Shown: positions 13,968 through 20,854 of the stretch, piece after piece
Numbering within the stretch: position 1 is the stretch's first letter
Layout of the letters: the number at the start of each line of letters is the position of its first letter
Origin: a virus
Strand: one strand, 5' to 3'
Virus record (IMG/VR): IMGVR_UViG_3300025778_000037
Coordinates: 1 to 39,222 of that record
Length of the DNA: 39,222 bases
Made by a program: the position numbers and the translations under genes
The notes under the pieces: generated by a model
Databases searched by the model: none
Told to the model about the DNA's origin: nothing
Seen by the model: the letters and a program-made list of their open reading frames with translations, nothing else

Positions 13968-14288
13968 TTAGAGTGACTTGACCAACAGCTTGAATGATGC
14001 GGACTGCTTAGTCCACTTCGCGTACTCGGCATCGCCGTTTGCTTTGATGAACTTGGCTTTGTCGAACAGGGTTGACTCTTGCTCGATGTAGGTAGCGCGG
14101 AACAGAAGACCTGCTGCAAATGCCACGCCGTTGTCGTCGATCTCGAGATGACCGTCAGCGCCGCGCTCTTTGATCTCGTCTTTGATTGCATCAGCTTCTT
14201 TGGTGAGTTTGGAAATTTGTGCCAGCAACTCGCCGAGGCGGTCGACTTGGGCGGCTTGTACTGCTTGGATGTCGGTGACTGTATTCAT
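13968..14288 (-). CDS. helical phage protein under a strong regulated promoter
   Basis: A 106-residue protein with a long N-terminal coiled coil (about residues 8-48) and a C-terminal segment ending KQSASFKLLVKSL. The ATG at 14288 has AAGGAA and the shared 26-nt leader. The frame is open to 14372 but that region is promoter. It follows the best promoter/operator pair in the window, so it is probably made in quantity early. Not recognised with certainty. Confidence 0.68.
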   Translation of the reverse strand: MNTVTDIQAVQAAQVDRLGELLAQISKLTKEADAIKDEIKERGADGHLEIDDNGVAFAAGLLFRATYIEQESTLFDKAKFIKANGDAEYAKWTKQSASFKLLVKSL

Positions 14289-14311
14289 GTTATTTCCTTG
14301 TGATTTCGCTG
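14286..14311 (-). promoter_or_regulatory. conserved 26-nt translation leader, copy 3
   Basis: CAGCGAA-N5-AAGGAAA-N4-ATG, same length and layout as the copies at 7223-7248 and 8158-8183. Confidence 0.6.
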
Positions 14312-14317
14312 TAAGTT

Positions 14318-14339
14318 GTTCTGATTGGCTAACCAGAAC
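14318..14339 (-). other. leader hairpin
   Basis: Inverted repeat GTTCTG (14318-14323) and CAGAAC (14334-14339) in the untranslated leader between the operator at 14340 and the conserved 26-nt module. Confidence 0.35.
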
Positions 14340-14372
14340 CGTTAATATAATCTTAACGAATTCATATGTCAA
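14340..14372 (-). promoter_or_regulatory. strong promoter with CGTTAA-N7-TTAACG operator
   Basis: Minus strand: TTGACA (14372-14367), 17 bp, TATATT (14349-14344). The -10 box lies inside a perfect inverted repeat CGTTAA-N7-TTAACG (14340-14358). The same half-site spacing is seen at 7256-7272. Confidence 0.7.
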
Positions 14373-14402
14373 ACCATTTTGTGCAAATAAACCACTAGGT
14401 GT

Positions 14403-14684
14403 TTACCCTAATCCCTCCAAAAGCCTCTCAATAGTCACATTCAGGGCGTCGAGCTCGTCCATTTTCTTGATTGCCCACATGCGTTTCTGCCCATGCCAGC
14501 CCATCAGAGCCCCTTGGTGGCAGTCTTTACACAGCGCGACTACTGTGTACTGCCTATGCTGTTTGATGTGGTGTGCGTCGCTTGGTGCAGGCTCATCGCA
14601 CACGCTGCAGGGTAGTTCCTTGACTCGAGCAACGTGTACCCGCTGCTTCGCTGTTAGCTTATTGTTCAATTTTTTTAATCTCAC
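14403..14684 (-). CDS. HNH-like zinc protein (Ref/DUF968-like)
   Basis: The 93-residue protein has LPCSVCDEPAPSDAHHIKQH followed by VALCKDCHQGALMGWHGQ: two CxxC pairs with a central HH, as in small phage HNH/Ref-like proteins thought to nick or cut DNA during recombination. The start is a GTG at 14684 inside the end of the preceding gene (26-bp overlap), matching the MRLKKL start I recall for this family. It lies near the resolvase and helicase genes, which fits a recombination role. Confidence 0.7.
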   Translation of the reverse strand: MRLKKLNNKLTAKQRVHVARVKELPCSVCDEPAPSDAHHIKQHRQYTVVALCKDCHQGALMGWHGQKRMWAIKKMDELDALNVTIERLLEGLG

Positions 14685-14832
14685 CGTTAGGGTAAAACAA
14701 TGTGTTGTGAACGCGCGACGGATACGTCAGGATCTCGAGGCACCGTGGTCGCGTGGCAATCTTCTCAAGCTTCATGCCTTGGTATAGGCGAGCCCATCGG
14801 TCAATCTGTTCAACTTTCTTTTTGCGTGCCAT
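14659..14832 (-). CDS. small basic conserved phage protein
   Basis: A 57-residue protein, MARKKKVEQIDRWARLYQGM followed by LEKIATRPRCLEILTYPSRVHNT (interrupted here only for length) and NGEIKKIEQ. I recognise the DRWARLYxGM and LTYPSRVHNTLF pattern from phage operons next to HNH/Ref-like genes. It overlaps that gene by 26 bp. Function unknown. Confidence 0.65.
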   Translation of the reverse strand: MARKKKVEQIDRWARLYQGMKLEKIATRPRCLEILTYPSRVHNTLFYPNGEIKKIEQ

Positions 14833-14839
14833 GTCTGCC

Positions 14840-15337
14840 TCACAGTGTCAGTTTTGTATCAATTTTTGCAAATTCTTGAAAATATTTTTTTGCACCAGTT
14901 GCATATGCTTCTGCAGCTTTTTCTTTTGTTGCATGTGAACCTAAAGAAATGTGCTTTCCATTCAACATGACTGCAGCTTGCCATTTACCAGTATCTTTCC
15001 TGAAAGTTACGCCTTTGTAGCCACTTGTATTGTTTGATTTAATGCGGCTGTTACCCATGTTTTGACTTTGAGTCGCTGCACGCAAATTTTCAATTCTGTT
15101 GTTTGTTGAATTACCATCAATATGGTCAATTCTTTCTGGTAAATATTTGTGATGAAACAAAAATATTGCATGATGCATATACTTTGTTTTACCCATAACA
15201 CTAAGTTTCCAATATGGTTTTCCATTGCATATGGTCAACCATCCAGCGGCTTTGCCTATAGCTTCGCCACCACGTTTTGTTGTTCTGTAAAGAACGCCAT
15301 CACGATATTCAAAATTGGCTTTAATGTATTCAAGCAT
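14840..15337 (-). CDS. HNH homing endonuclease with AP2 DNA-binding domain
   Basis: The 165-residue protein has HHAIFLFHHKYLPERIDHID and GNSTNNRIENLRAATQSQN, an HNH_3 nuclease core. A C-terminal AP2-type domain follows (SGYKGVTFRKDTGKWQAAV ... ISLGSHATKEKAAEAY). This is a free-standing homing endonuclease layout. The coding DNA is AT-richer than its neighbours, a sign of insertion. The frame continues to 15433, and ATGs at 15349 and 15337 compete; I chose 15337. The frame portion 15338-15433 may be leftover host-gene sequence. It sits between small replication-operon genes without breaking them. Confidence 0.82.
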   Translation of the reverse strand: MLEYIKANFEYRDGVLYRTTKRGGEAIGKAAGWLTICNGKPYWKLSVMGKTKYMHHAIFLFHHKYLPERIDHIDGNSTNNRIENLRAATQSQNMGNSRIKSNNTSGYKGVTFRKDTGKWQAAVMLNGKHISLGSHATKEKAAEAYATGAKKYFQEFAKIDTKLTL

Positions 15338-15432
15338 GTCGTACCCCATCAAGGTAGAAATCATCACGAAATGACAATGGCAGGACGGTGATGAATCGTC
15401 TTTTCCCCCGCTAAAGGTAGCCATCGCATACA

Positions 15433-15786
15433 TTACTTTAACAGTTTATCTGTTTTACTGTCAGTATAAGTTTGCGCCTTCCACGTCTCTATCCTTGCCT
15501 GAGCTGCGATCAAGTCCCACCGCAGCTTCTCTTCGGTCTCCACCGCATCCCTGAGCCCCTCCAGCAATGCAGCGTAGTCATCGTGAGCATATGCGTCTCG
15601 CTCCTGAGCTGCAATCACTTTCTCGCCAGAGCGCTTCATCAGCAGCGCCTTGAGTGACTTGCGGTACTCCTCGATGTACACGCGATCAGCGCGAGCTCGT
15701 GCGAACTTGCCAGCGTTCTGGATGATGTAGTCAATCGCTTTATGAGGCGAATATTCCTGCTCGTTCATATTTTTAACCATGCCCAT
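15433..15786 (-). CDS. conserved phage hypothetical protein
   Basis: A 117-residue helical protein with NEQEYSPHKAIDYIIQNAGK near the start, then RVYIEEYRKSLKALLMKRSG and AHDDYAALLEGL. I recognise this as a widespread uncharacterised phage early protein. ATGs at 15786, 15780 and 15768 are possible; only the first has a GGA 5 nt upstream, while related proteins start at MNEQ (15768). Function unknown. Confidence 0.65.
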   Translation of the reverse strand: MGMVKNMNEQEYSPHKAIDYIIQNAGKFARARADRVYIEEYRKSLKALLMKRSGEKVIAAQERDAYAHDDYAALLEGLRDAVETEEKLRWDLIAAQARIETWKAQTYTDSKTDKLLK

Positions 15787-15799
15787 TTATATCCATTTT

Positions 15800-15973
15800 T
15801 TATGTTTCTGATATATGTTTGACTAACTCATTGCGTTTGTCCTTTTCATGGATCAGCGCTGCAGCCATTTCCTGTGCGAGCTCGGGTATGCAATTCAGCG
15901 AGTAGTTGCCGCTCGCAATCAACCCCTGCATGGCGAGCCCTGCGTACAGGTCGTGTAAGTCGTCGTTATTCAT
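15800..15973 (-). CDS. small hypothetical protein
   Basis: A 57-residue protein (MNNDDLHDLYAGLAMQGLIA ... MAAALIHEKDKRNELVKHIS). The DLYAxLAMQGLIA start is typical of small phage proteins next to recombination genes. It overlaps the end of the resolvase gene by 8 bp. Function unknown. Confidence 0.62.
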   Translation of the reverse strand: MNNDDLHDLYAGLAMQGLIASGNYSLNCIPELAQEMAAALIHEKDKRNELVKHISET

Positions 15974-16427
15974 ATGCTTCCTTTAGCCATGTCGCCATCA
16001 GCAAGGCATCAGCCCTGCCGTGGTCTTTCTGTCGTTTGAGTGATGCTGTTGGATACCAAGACCGAGCCAGATCAAGACTAGCGGTCTTGGGCAATCCAAT
16101 CAGCCCGTGATACTTCTTCCACTTCTGTGGCGTCACCAACAGGAATGGGAAGCGCGTGAGCTCCGCTGTAGCCTCGATAGCGCCTGCCGCACGCATGAAC
16201 TTGCCTGTGCTCGCTACGCCCTGCTTCGGCATGCTGTGGACGCTCTCAACCACGATACGAGCCGTGTCACCAGACTGCACGCATGTCTTGATGATTCGAT
16301 ACAACTCAATCGCTGAGATGCGCCCATTGACTGCAGGGATATCGCCGCAGCCCACGAGCTCGTTGTTGTGGTCGATAGCGCCCCATGCGCCCGAGATCGC
16401 ACCGGGGTCTAGCCCGATGTAAATCAT
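15966..16427 (-). CDS. RuvC-like Holliday junction resolvase
   Basis: The 153-residue protein has an RNase H/RuvC fold with the acidic residues in place: GLDPGAISGAW (D7), VVESVHSMP (E61) and KDHGRADALLMA (D135 and D140). It would cut four-way junctions in replicating phage DNA before packaging. It overlaps both neighbours and lies within the replication operon. The length is near that of RuvC-type phage resolvases. Confidence 0.85.
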   Translation of the reverse strand: MIYIGLDPGAISGAWGAIDHNNELVGCGDIPAVNGRISAIELYRIIKTCVQSGDTARIVVESVHSMPKQGVASTGKFMRAAGAIEATAELTRFPFLLVTPQKWKKYHGLIGLPKTASLDLARSWYPTASLKRQKDHGRADALLMATWLKEAYE

Positions 16428-16705
16428 TTCTTCAGCCTGTTGCGAATGTTTTTAGCCGCTTGAGTAAGGGCTATAGTAAGGCTCGGATGAATATCTATAC
16501 CTTCCATTCGGTTAAGTATCTCGTCGACAATCTTGGCGCACTCTTCGCGCTCGATGGCGATAGCGGTCTTGGTTGTATCAATCGCAACCTGCATGATCTC
16601 TGCTTGCGTAAGCGCGATCTGCGCATCAAATTCTTTCTGCGTGTACATGGTCATAACACCACGCGCAAGGAACGACTTCTGAAAATCACTCATCTTTGTA
16701 CTCAT
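16424..16705 (-). CDS. small hypothetical protein
   Basis: A 93-residue protein, MSTKMSDFQKSFLARGVMTM then a helical body and a basic end (NIRNRLKK). The ATG at 16705 has GGAG 6 nt upstream and overlaps the previous stop (ATGA). Not recognised. Confidence 0.6.
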   Translation of the reverse strand: MSTKMSDFQKSFLARGVMTMYTQKEFDAQIALTQAEIMQVAIDTTKTAIAIEREECAKIVDEILNRMEGIDIHPSLTIALTQAAKNIRNRLKK

Positions 16706-16902
16706 ATCAATCTCCAATCATTATGTTGACCACGGTTACCTCGAAACCACTGCTTGCGGACATCCTCCTCAAGCCTTTTATCTTTATGCTTGGTGTTCCA
16801 GTTTTCTAAAAACACCACCGCATCCTTCCTGTTCTTGCGCCGCAATTGAATCACATAACGGACAAGACACTGATGCCTGAACTCTTCTGACCATGTGTCC
16901 AT
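16702..16902 (-). CDS. small basic conserved phage protein
   Basis: A 66-residue basic protein with WSEEFRHQCLVRYVIQLRRK and an end QWFRGNRGQHNDWR. The WxxEFRHxCxVR start and QWxxGNRG end recur in phage proteins beside primase or resolvase genes (resembling what I recall as DUF7696; not certain). The ATG shares bases with the primase stop (TGATG). DNA binding is a guess. Confidence 0.62.
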   Translation of the reverse strand: MDTWSEEFRHQCLVRYVIQLRRKNRKDAVVFLENWNTKHKDKRLEEDVRKQWFRGNRGQHNDWRLI

Positions 16903-17699
16903 CAGAACCCCTTGAGTGCTTGAATTGATTTGAATAGCCCGACGCGCAACTGAAAGTCGTTGAAATCCTCACCGACCCTGTCGCTCATCCAATACTTGAG
17001 ACCCGTTGCTTTTGCGACACGCTCGCCAGTCAGTGACTCATCGTTGTCTGCGACCACCATGCCTCGCGAGTCTTTTGCCAAGCGCTGCAAGTTGCCAGCC
17101 GAAAAGCATACGACCACGCTCTTCTTGATCTTGCCAGCAGACAGTGCCTTCATGACTGACAAGCCTGTGGCGTATCCCTCACAATAGATCGGTGCGCCAT
17201 TACCCATCGCGAAACATGCGTCGTTGGTCTTTTGACCTGTCAGGAACTTCTTAGCGCCAGCCTCGTCGATCATCTGCAACCCAACGATATCGCAACCGAC
17301 ACGCATCGGCACGATCAGGAATTGATTCCACACGTTACCCAGCACGTCAGTAAACCCCTTGCGCTCGAGATACGGGTGCTTCTGGAGCTCAGAACTGTCA
17401 AGGATACGCTGAGCCTTGTCCGCCGCCTTTTTGCGCCCCAGAGCGCGTTTCTTGTCCTCCTCGCTGACTCTCTGCAGTACCACCTTTGGATCAACCCTGA
17501 TCTCGCTCGGGCGATCTGGTCGCCACACGCTGACATCGATCTGCGTGGCGTGGTTCTGGACGAAGCCAACGTCACCCATGTACTTGTATGCGCCGTTGCG
17601 TGAGCGCGGGTGATCGACAGTAGGCGTCCTGATCCATCTGCCAACATCAACATCATTTAATAACAAGCCATGAGCTCGTGCAAAGTCTATAAATTCCAT
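16902..17699 (-). CDS. Toprim-domain DNA primase-like protein
   Basis: The 265-residue protein has a Toprim domain in its second half: IYCEGYATGLSVMKAL (E174), VVVCFSAGNL and GMVVADNDES (D218, D220). The N-terminal half resembles the region before Toprim in phage/plasmid primases. No helicase domain is attached and no zinc-finger cysteine set is clear, so it would need the separate helicase. It follows the helicase gene with only a TAA-ATG junction. Primer synthesis for phage replication is the likely job. Confidence 0.78.
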   Translation of the reverse strand: MEFIDFARAHGLLLNDVDVGRWIRTPTVDHPRSRNGAYKYMGDVGFVQNHATQIDVSVWRPDRPSEIRVDPKVVLQRVSEEDKKRALGRKKAADKAQRILDSSELQKHPYLERKGFTDVLGNVWNQFLIVPMRVGCDIVGLQMIDEAGAKKFLTGQKTNDACFAMGNGAPIYCEGYATGLSVMKALSAGKIKKSVVVCFSAGNLQRLAKDSRGMVVADNDESLTGERVAKATGLKYWMSDRVGEDFNDFQLRVGLFKSIQALKGF

Positions 17700-19175
17700 T
17701 TATTTTCTCTTTGAGTATGCAATTGCTCTCGATTTCAACCAGCCGATTGTTGCCATAGATGGCGTGGTCGGCACTTTCTGTAAGTTGCGCGGGAATACCC
17801 CGAACTTCTCTTTATATTTCCATGCTGCCCATCCTTCCTTGTAACCCTTTGTCCGTACCATAAAAATCAATTCGCTGTAAAACTTCTGTTTGTCTGCCGT
17901 GGTTACTGCCTTGCCTTCCAACTCTACCATCTCACCCGGTTTATCAATCACCTTACTCCTCTTCTCCCGCACGAACCCACAGTGCGAACAGACGTCAGAA
18001 TTACCCCAGAGGCTTCCGCAGCGCGGACACTTAGCGCCCTCCTTCTCTGCCTTGGTCGGCTCCTTTTTTGCCTTCTCGCGACCGTCGTCCAACTCGCCTG
18101 CGCCCTGCTCGTAGATCTCATCCCACTCCTCGCGGAACCGCAGGAAGTTGCCAGAATGATCTAGCCAGAGACCAAACTCCTTGGATGGATGCTGACGCAT
18201 AATGCGACCCATCTGTTGAACGTGTGAGGATAGTGACTTGGAGAATGGTCGCGCGCTCACGCCAATCATGACGTCAGGAACGTCAAAACCCTTGGTCAGA
18301 ATGTCCACCGCAATCAAACCGTGGATACTTGTATCGGCTTTAGCAAAATCCTCGAAAACTTCCTTTTTATATTCATCGGTGTCCAGATACGAGATTGGCA
18401 CAAAGTTGTAACCAGCCTCGCTGAACTTAGATGCCAGATCCGCACCATGCGCCACAGACGCACAAAATACGATGGTCTTGCGCGGACGACCAAATACCTC
18501 ATGAGTCTTCTTAATCCACTCGTTGACTACATCGCCAGTGATCTTAATGCCGCGCTCTGTTGCCTCAGCATCTGACCACTCACCAGCAACTTTCTTAGCG
18601 CCAGTCATGTCAATTTCCTTGGCGAGGAATACACGCAAAGGCACCAGCATTTTGGTATCCACCAGATCCTTAGTGGTTACCGTGTTCACGACGTTGGTGA
18701 AAACATGACCTAACCCCTTTGTAAAAGGAGTAGCAGACAATCCAATCACCTTGATCGATGGATGCATGTCGATGAATTTCTTGGTCGACTTTCTGATCTG
18801 ATGGGCTTCGTCGACGATCAGGAGATCGAGCCCGGGGAAGCTCTTTCGCTTCTCCAGCGTCTGCGCCGAGCACACCTGAATATGCTCGTACGGACGATAC
18901 CGCCAGTGGCTAGCCTGCAACACCCCGTGCTCGATTCCGTACGAATCAAGGCGTGTCGAGGTTTGGTTGCACAACACAATACGATCCATGACCATTGCTG
19001 AGCGCCTGCCCATGCGACGGGAGAACTCCATCAAGGCAATCGCAATCTCAGTCTTTCCCGCGCCTGTAGGTGCGTAAAGCAACTGCGATCGGTGTCCCTG
19101 TTTGATTCCCTCTCTCAGCTTGTCCAAACCTTCGACCTGATAATCTCTCAGGCGCTCATCAATGTTGAATGTCAT
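17700..19175 (-). CDS. superfamily 2 DNA helicase with C-terminal zinc ribbon
   Basis: The 491-residue protein has LRDYQVEGL (Q motif-like), APTGAGKTEIA (Walker A, K41), IVDEAHQI (DEAH, 122-125), GLSATPFT (III) and VQQMGRIMRQHP (VI), so both RecA-like domains are complete. After a charged linker (about 370-390) comes CPRCGSLWGNSDVCSHCGF, a four-cysteine zinc ribbon. It would unwind DNA in replication or recombination, probably with the primase next to it. A type of restriction-like helicase cannot be excluded, but no nuclease is present. Confidence 0.88.
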   Translation of the reverse strand: MTFNIDERLRDYQVEGLDKLREGIKQGHRSQLLYAPTGAGKTEIAIALMEFSRRMGRRSAMVMDRIVLCNQTSTRLDSYGIEHGVLQASHWRYRPYEHIQVCSAQTLEKRKSFPGLDLLIVDEAHQIRKSTKKFIDMHPSIKVIGLSATPFTKGLGHVFTNVVNTVTTKDLVDTKMLVPLRVFLAKEIDMTGAKKVAGEWSDAEATERGIKITGDVVNEWIKKTHEVFGRPRKTIVFCASVAHGADLASKFSEAGYNFVPISYLDTDEYKKEVFEDFAKADTSIHGLIAVDILTKGFDVPDVMIGVSARPFSKSLSSHVQQMGRIMRQHPSKEFGLWLDHSGNFLRFREEWDEIYEQGAGELDDGREKAKKEPTKAEKEGAKCPRCGSLWGNSDVCSHCGFVREKRSKVIDKPGEMVELEGKAVTTADKQKFYSELIFMVRTKGYKEGWAAWKYKEKFGVFPRNLQKVPTTPSMATIGWLKSRAIAYSKRK

Positions 19176-19177
19176 TT

Positions 19178-19948
19178 TTATTTTCCTTCGTTTTCTTTTT
19201 CACTTACTGCCAGTTTCTTTTGGTAGTATGCGCACTGTTTTTTAAGCTCTCTGATCTCGACCATCATGGTGTCACGGGTCGCTTTTAATCCATCGTTCTC
19301 TGCCTGCAGGGTTTTGATCTCCTGAGCTTGACGCTCCATAATCTCCCTTGCATTCTCCATATCATCAGCCAGCACACCAGCCGCTGCTGCACGATTCGCT
19401 TTCTCGAGCTCCTCATTGAGGGTCGCAATGGTTTCGCGCATGTTGTCCGTTTCGTCGTACTCTGGCTCTTCAAATTTTGGCAATACTTTCTTTGGCTCTC
19501 GTGGTATTGGCTTGAGGGTGGAGTCCGCTGCCAGCGACTTCTTTACATCCTGCACAAGTGTGTGCGTGACGTTACAGTGACGCGCAATTTCACGCTCTGA
19601 CCAACCCTTCCACTCTGGCTCGCTCAGCACCATCAGCACGGCATTACGCTTGTCTGCGTTGGTGCGTGGCTGACCGTGTGATGCATTTGCGCCACATGCA
19701 AACAACTTGGCGTCGAGCTTCGTTCCTTTTTTGATATCAATGTCAATAATGTCGCGCTTGATCGCAATGTGTGCATAGTAGCGATTGAAACCATCAGCGA
19801 GCCAATAGTCCTTGCCATCATAAAAAACCGTGACAGGAGGGAATTTGACGCCCTCCTTGAGTAGGTCTGTGTATTGCTGCACCGTTTCTTCGCTCATTTT
19901 CGCTCTGGCTTGCGTTCCGCCGTCGATTCTAATCTGATCTAGTTTCAT
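19178..19948 (-). CDS. ParB-like protein with HTH and long coiled coil
   Basis: The 256-residue protein has a ParB/sulfiredoxin-like N-terminal domain (PPVTVFYDGKDYWLADGFNR, about 37-56), a helix-turn-helix (WSEREIARHCNVTHTLVQDV, about 115-134) and a coiled coil from about 168 to the end. No ParA is present, so a role as transcription regulator or replication factor is more likely than partition. It is the first gene after the GTTAAT tandem repeats at 19978-20007, which could be its own binding sites. Confidence 0.8.
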   Translation of the reverse strand: MKLDQIRIDGGTQARAKMSEETVQQYTDLLKEGVKFPPVTVFYDGKDYWLADGFNRYYAHIAIKRDIIDIDIKKGTKLDAKLFACGANASHGQPRTNADKRNAVLMVLSEPEWKGWSEREIARHCNVTHTLVQDVKKSLAADSTLKPIPREPKKVLPKFEEPEYDETDNMRETIATLNEELEKANRAAAAGVLADDMENAREIMERQAQEIKTLQAENDGLKATRDTMMVEIRELKKQCAYYQKKLAVSEKENEGK

Positions 19949-19970
19949 ATATATCCTTGTTGAAGCGTTA

Positions 19971-20007
19971 ATTGTAATACGTTAATGACCGTCAATGACC
20001 GTTAATG
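19971..20007 (-). promoter_or_regulatory. promoter region with three tandem 10-bp repeats
   Basis: Plus-strand TACGTTAATG (19978-19987), ACCGTCAATG (19988-19997), ACCGTTAATG (19998-20007): three direct repeats with exactly one helical turn between centres. Next to them on the minus strand is TACAAT (19976-19971), aligned with the TATAAT of the promoter at 7260, with which it shares 16 nt downstream. No good -35 box is present, so the repeats may bind an activator; they could equally be an operator or origin iterons. Confidence 0.5.
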
Positions 20008-20017
20008 TCCTGAATCG

Positions 20018-20215
20018 TCAAAATAACTCTGGACGTAGAACTTTACGCTGCACCTTTTTTTTCGTCAAGCGCTCGATCAAAATACACAGCGTTGGGCTGG
20101 GGAGCTTGCGCCCATTGACTATCAGGGATAACCATGTCCTGCTTATATTGAGCTTGTTAGCCATTTGTGTGATAGCTCCGTGAGGTTGTTTGTCAAAATA
20201 TTCTTTGAGTGTCAT
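20018..20215 (-). CDS. YdaS/Cro-like transcription regulator
   Basis: The 65-residue protein MTLKEYFDKQPHGAITQMAN continues with a helix-turn-helix (NKLNISRTWLSLIVNGRKLP) and ends LTKKKVQRKVLRPELF. This matches YdaS/Cro-like single-domain regulators found at phage and prophage control regions. It diverges from the rightward operon at 20307, the classic position of a Cro/CI-type gene. It is the leading candidate to bind the GTTAA-type operators. GGAAG precedes the ATG. Confidence 0.8.
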   Translation of the reverse strand: MTLKEYFDKQPHGAITQMANKLNISRTWLSLIVNGRKLPSPTLCILIERLTKKKVQRKVLRPELF

Positions 20216-20227
20216 AATGCTTCCATT

Positions 20228-20275
20228 GTGTTAACAAGAAACCAGATTGTACTTTTTTATTAACACATGTACAAT
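20228..20275. promoter_or_regulatory. face-to-face bidirectional promoter with operator repeats
   Basis: Plus strand: TTGTAC (20247-20252), 17 bp, TACAAT (20270-20275). Minus strand: TTGTAC (20274-20269), 17 bp, TACAAT (20251-20246). The two promoters occupy the same 30 bp because the sequence is an inverted repeat, ATTGTAC-N16-GTACAAT. GTGTTAA (20228-20234) and TTAACAC (20260-20266) form a second, overlapping inverted repeat. It would drive the regulator at 20215 leftward and the operon at 20307 rightward, and the two polymerases should exclude each other. Confidence 0.62.
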
Positions 20276-20306
20276 TCATTTTCCTACAAACCTACAGAGA
20301 ATCAAA

Positions 20307-20507
20307 ATGATTGAAGAAATGACATTGAAACAATCCGATCCCGCCTATGCACCCGCATCGGCTACCAACGTGCAACGCACATGGAAGCGTGTCTGTAACT
20401 GGATACCGCCATCGCAAGACCCAGAAATTATTAAAAAATGGCTGTACCACCAGAGCATGTCTCTGTTGTCTGCCAAACAATTACAACTCAACAAGGAAGC
20501 AAAATGA
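20307..20507 (+). CDS. small conserved phage protein, first gene of rightward operon
   Basis: A 66-residue protein with TNVQRTWKRVCNWIPPSQDP in the centre, a pattern (TxVxxTWKRxGWxPPS) I recall from small phage proteins at the start of early operons. The ATG at 20307 is preceded by AGAGA; the open frame back to 20247 overlaps the promoter. The gene position would suit a CII-like or early regulatory role, but there is no direct evidence. Confidence 0.6.
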   Translation: MIEEMTLKQSDPAYAPASATNVQRTWKRVCNWIPPSQDPEIIKKWLYHQSMSLLSAKQLQLNKEAK

Positions 20508-20689
20508 AACGCAAGAAAAAATTAAATAATTTTCAAACTCTTGTTTCAAATATTTTGGATAATCTTGATTCGCTTGTGCCAAAAGGAACAACAGCAATAG
20601 AAGTAATTGGTGCTTTAGAGGTTGCAAAAATTTATGCCGCAGGTCGATTGACCACGCAAACACTTCTTCAGGACACATTAGATGATTGA
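20504..20689 (+). CDS. small hypothetical protein
   Basis: A 61-residue protein, MKRKKKLNNFQTLVSNILDN then a helical body ending TLLQDTLDD. AAGGA lies 7 nt before the ATG, and the start overlaps the previous stop (ATGA). Its DNA is AT-richer than the flanks. Not recognised. Confidence 0.58.
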   Translation: MKRKKKLNNFQTLVSNILDNLDSLVPKGTTAIEVIGALEVAKIYAAGRLTTQTLLQDTLDD

Positions 20690-20852
20690 GGCAGAGCACC
20701 ACCAGCTTGAGTTAGAAAGAATGGAGCAACTCGAGGATGCGATTGAACGCGCCACCCACGGGTTAGCAACAGAGGATGATTGGAACATCATTCGCTTTGA
20801 ATGCGGGATCGTTGGTCGACCCGTTTTACACACAACATCAATAGGTAGATAA
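20682..20852 (+). CDS. small hypothetical protein
   Basis: A 56-residue protein, MIEAEHHQLELERMEQLEDA with a helical acidic N-terminus, then DDWNIIRFECG. It overlaps the previous gene by 8 bp and ends 2 bp before the SSB-like gene. The DDWNxIRxECG pattern appears in other phage early proteins. Function unknown. Confidence 0.58.
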   Translation: MIEAEHHQLELERMEQLEDAIERATHGLATEDDWNIIRFECGIVGRPVLHTTSIGR

Positions 20853-20854
20853 AA

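Noticed and set aside
19178-19948. ParABS partition system of a plasmid-like prophage
   Set aside because: There is no ParA gene and no clear parS; a stand-alone ParB-like regulator is more likely.
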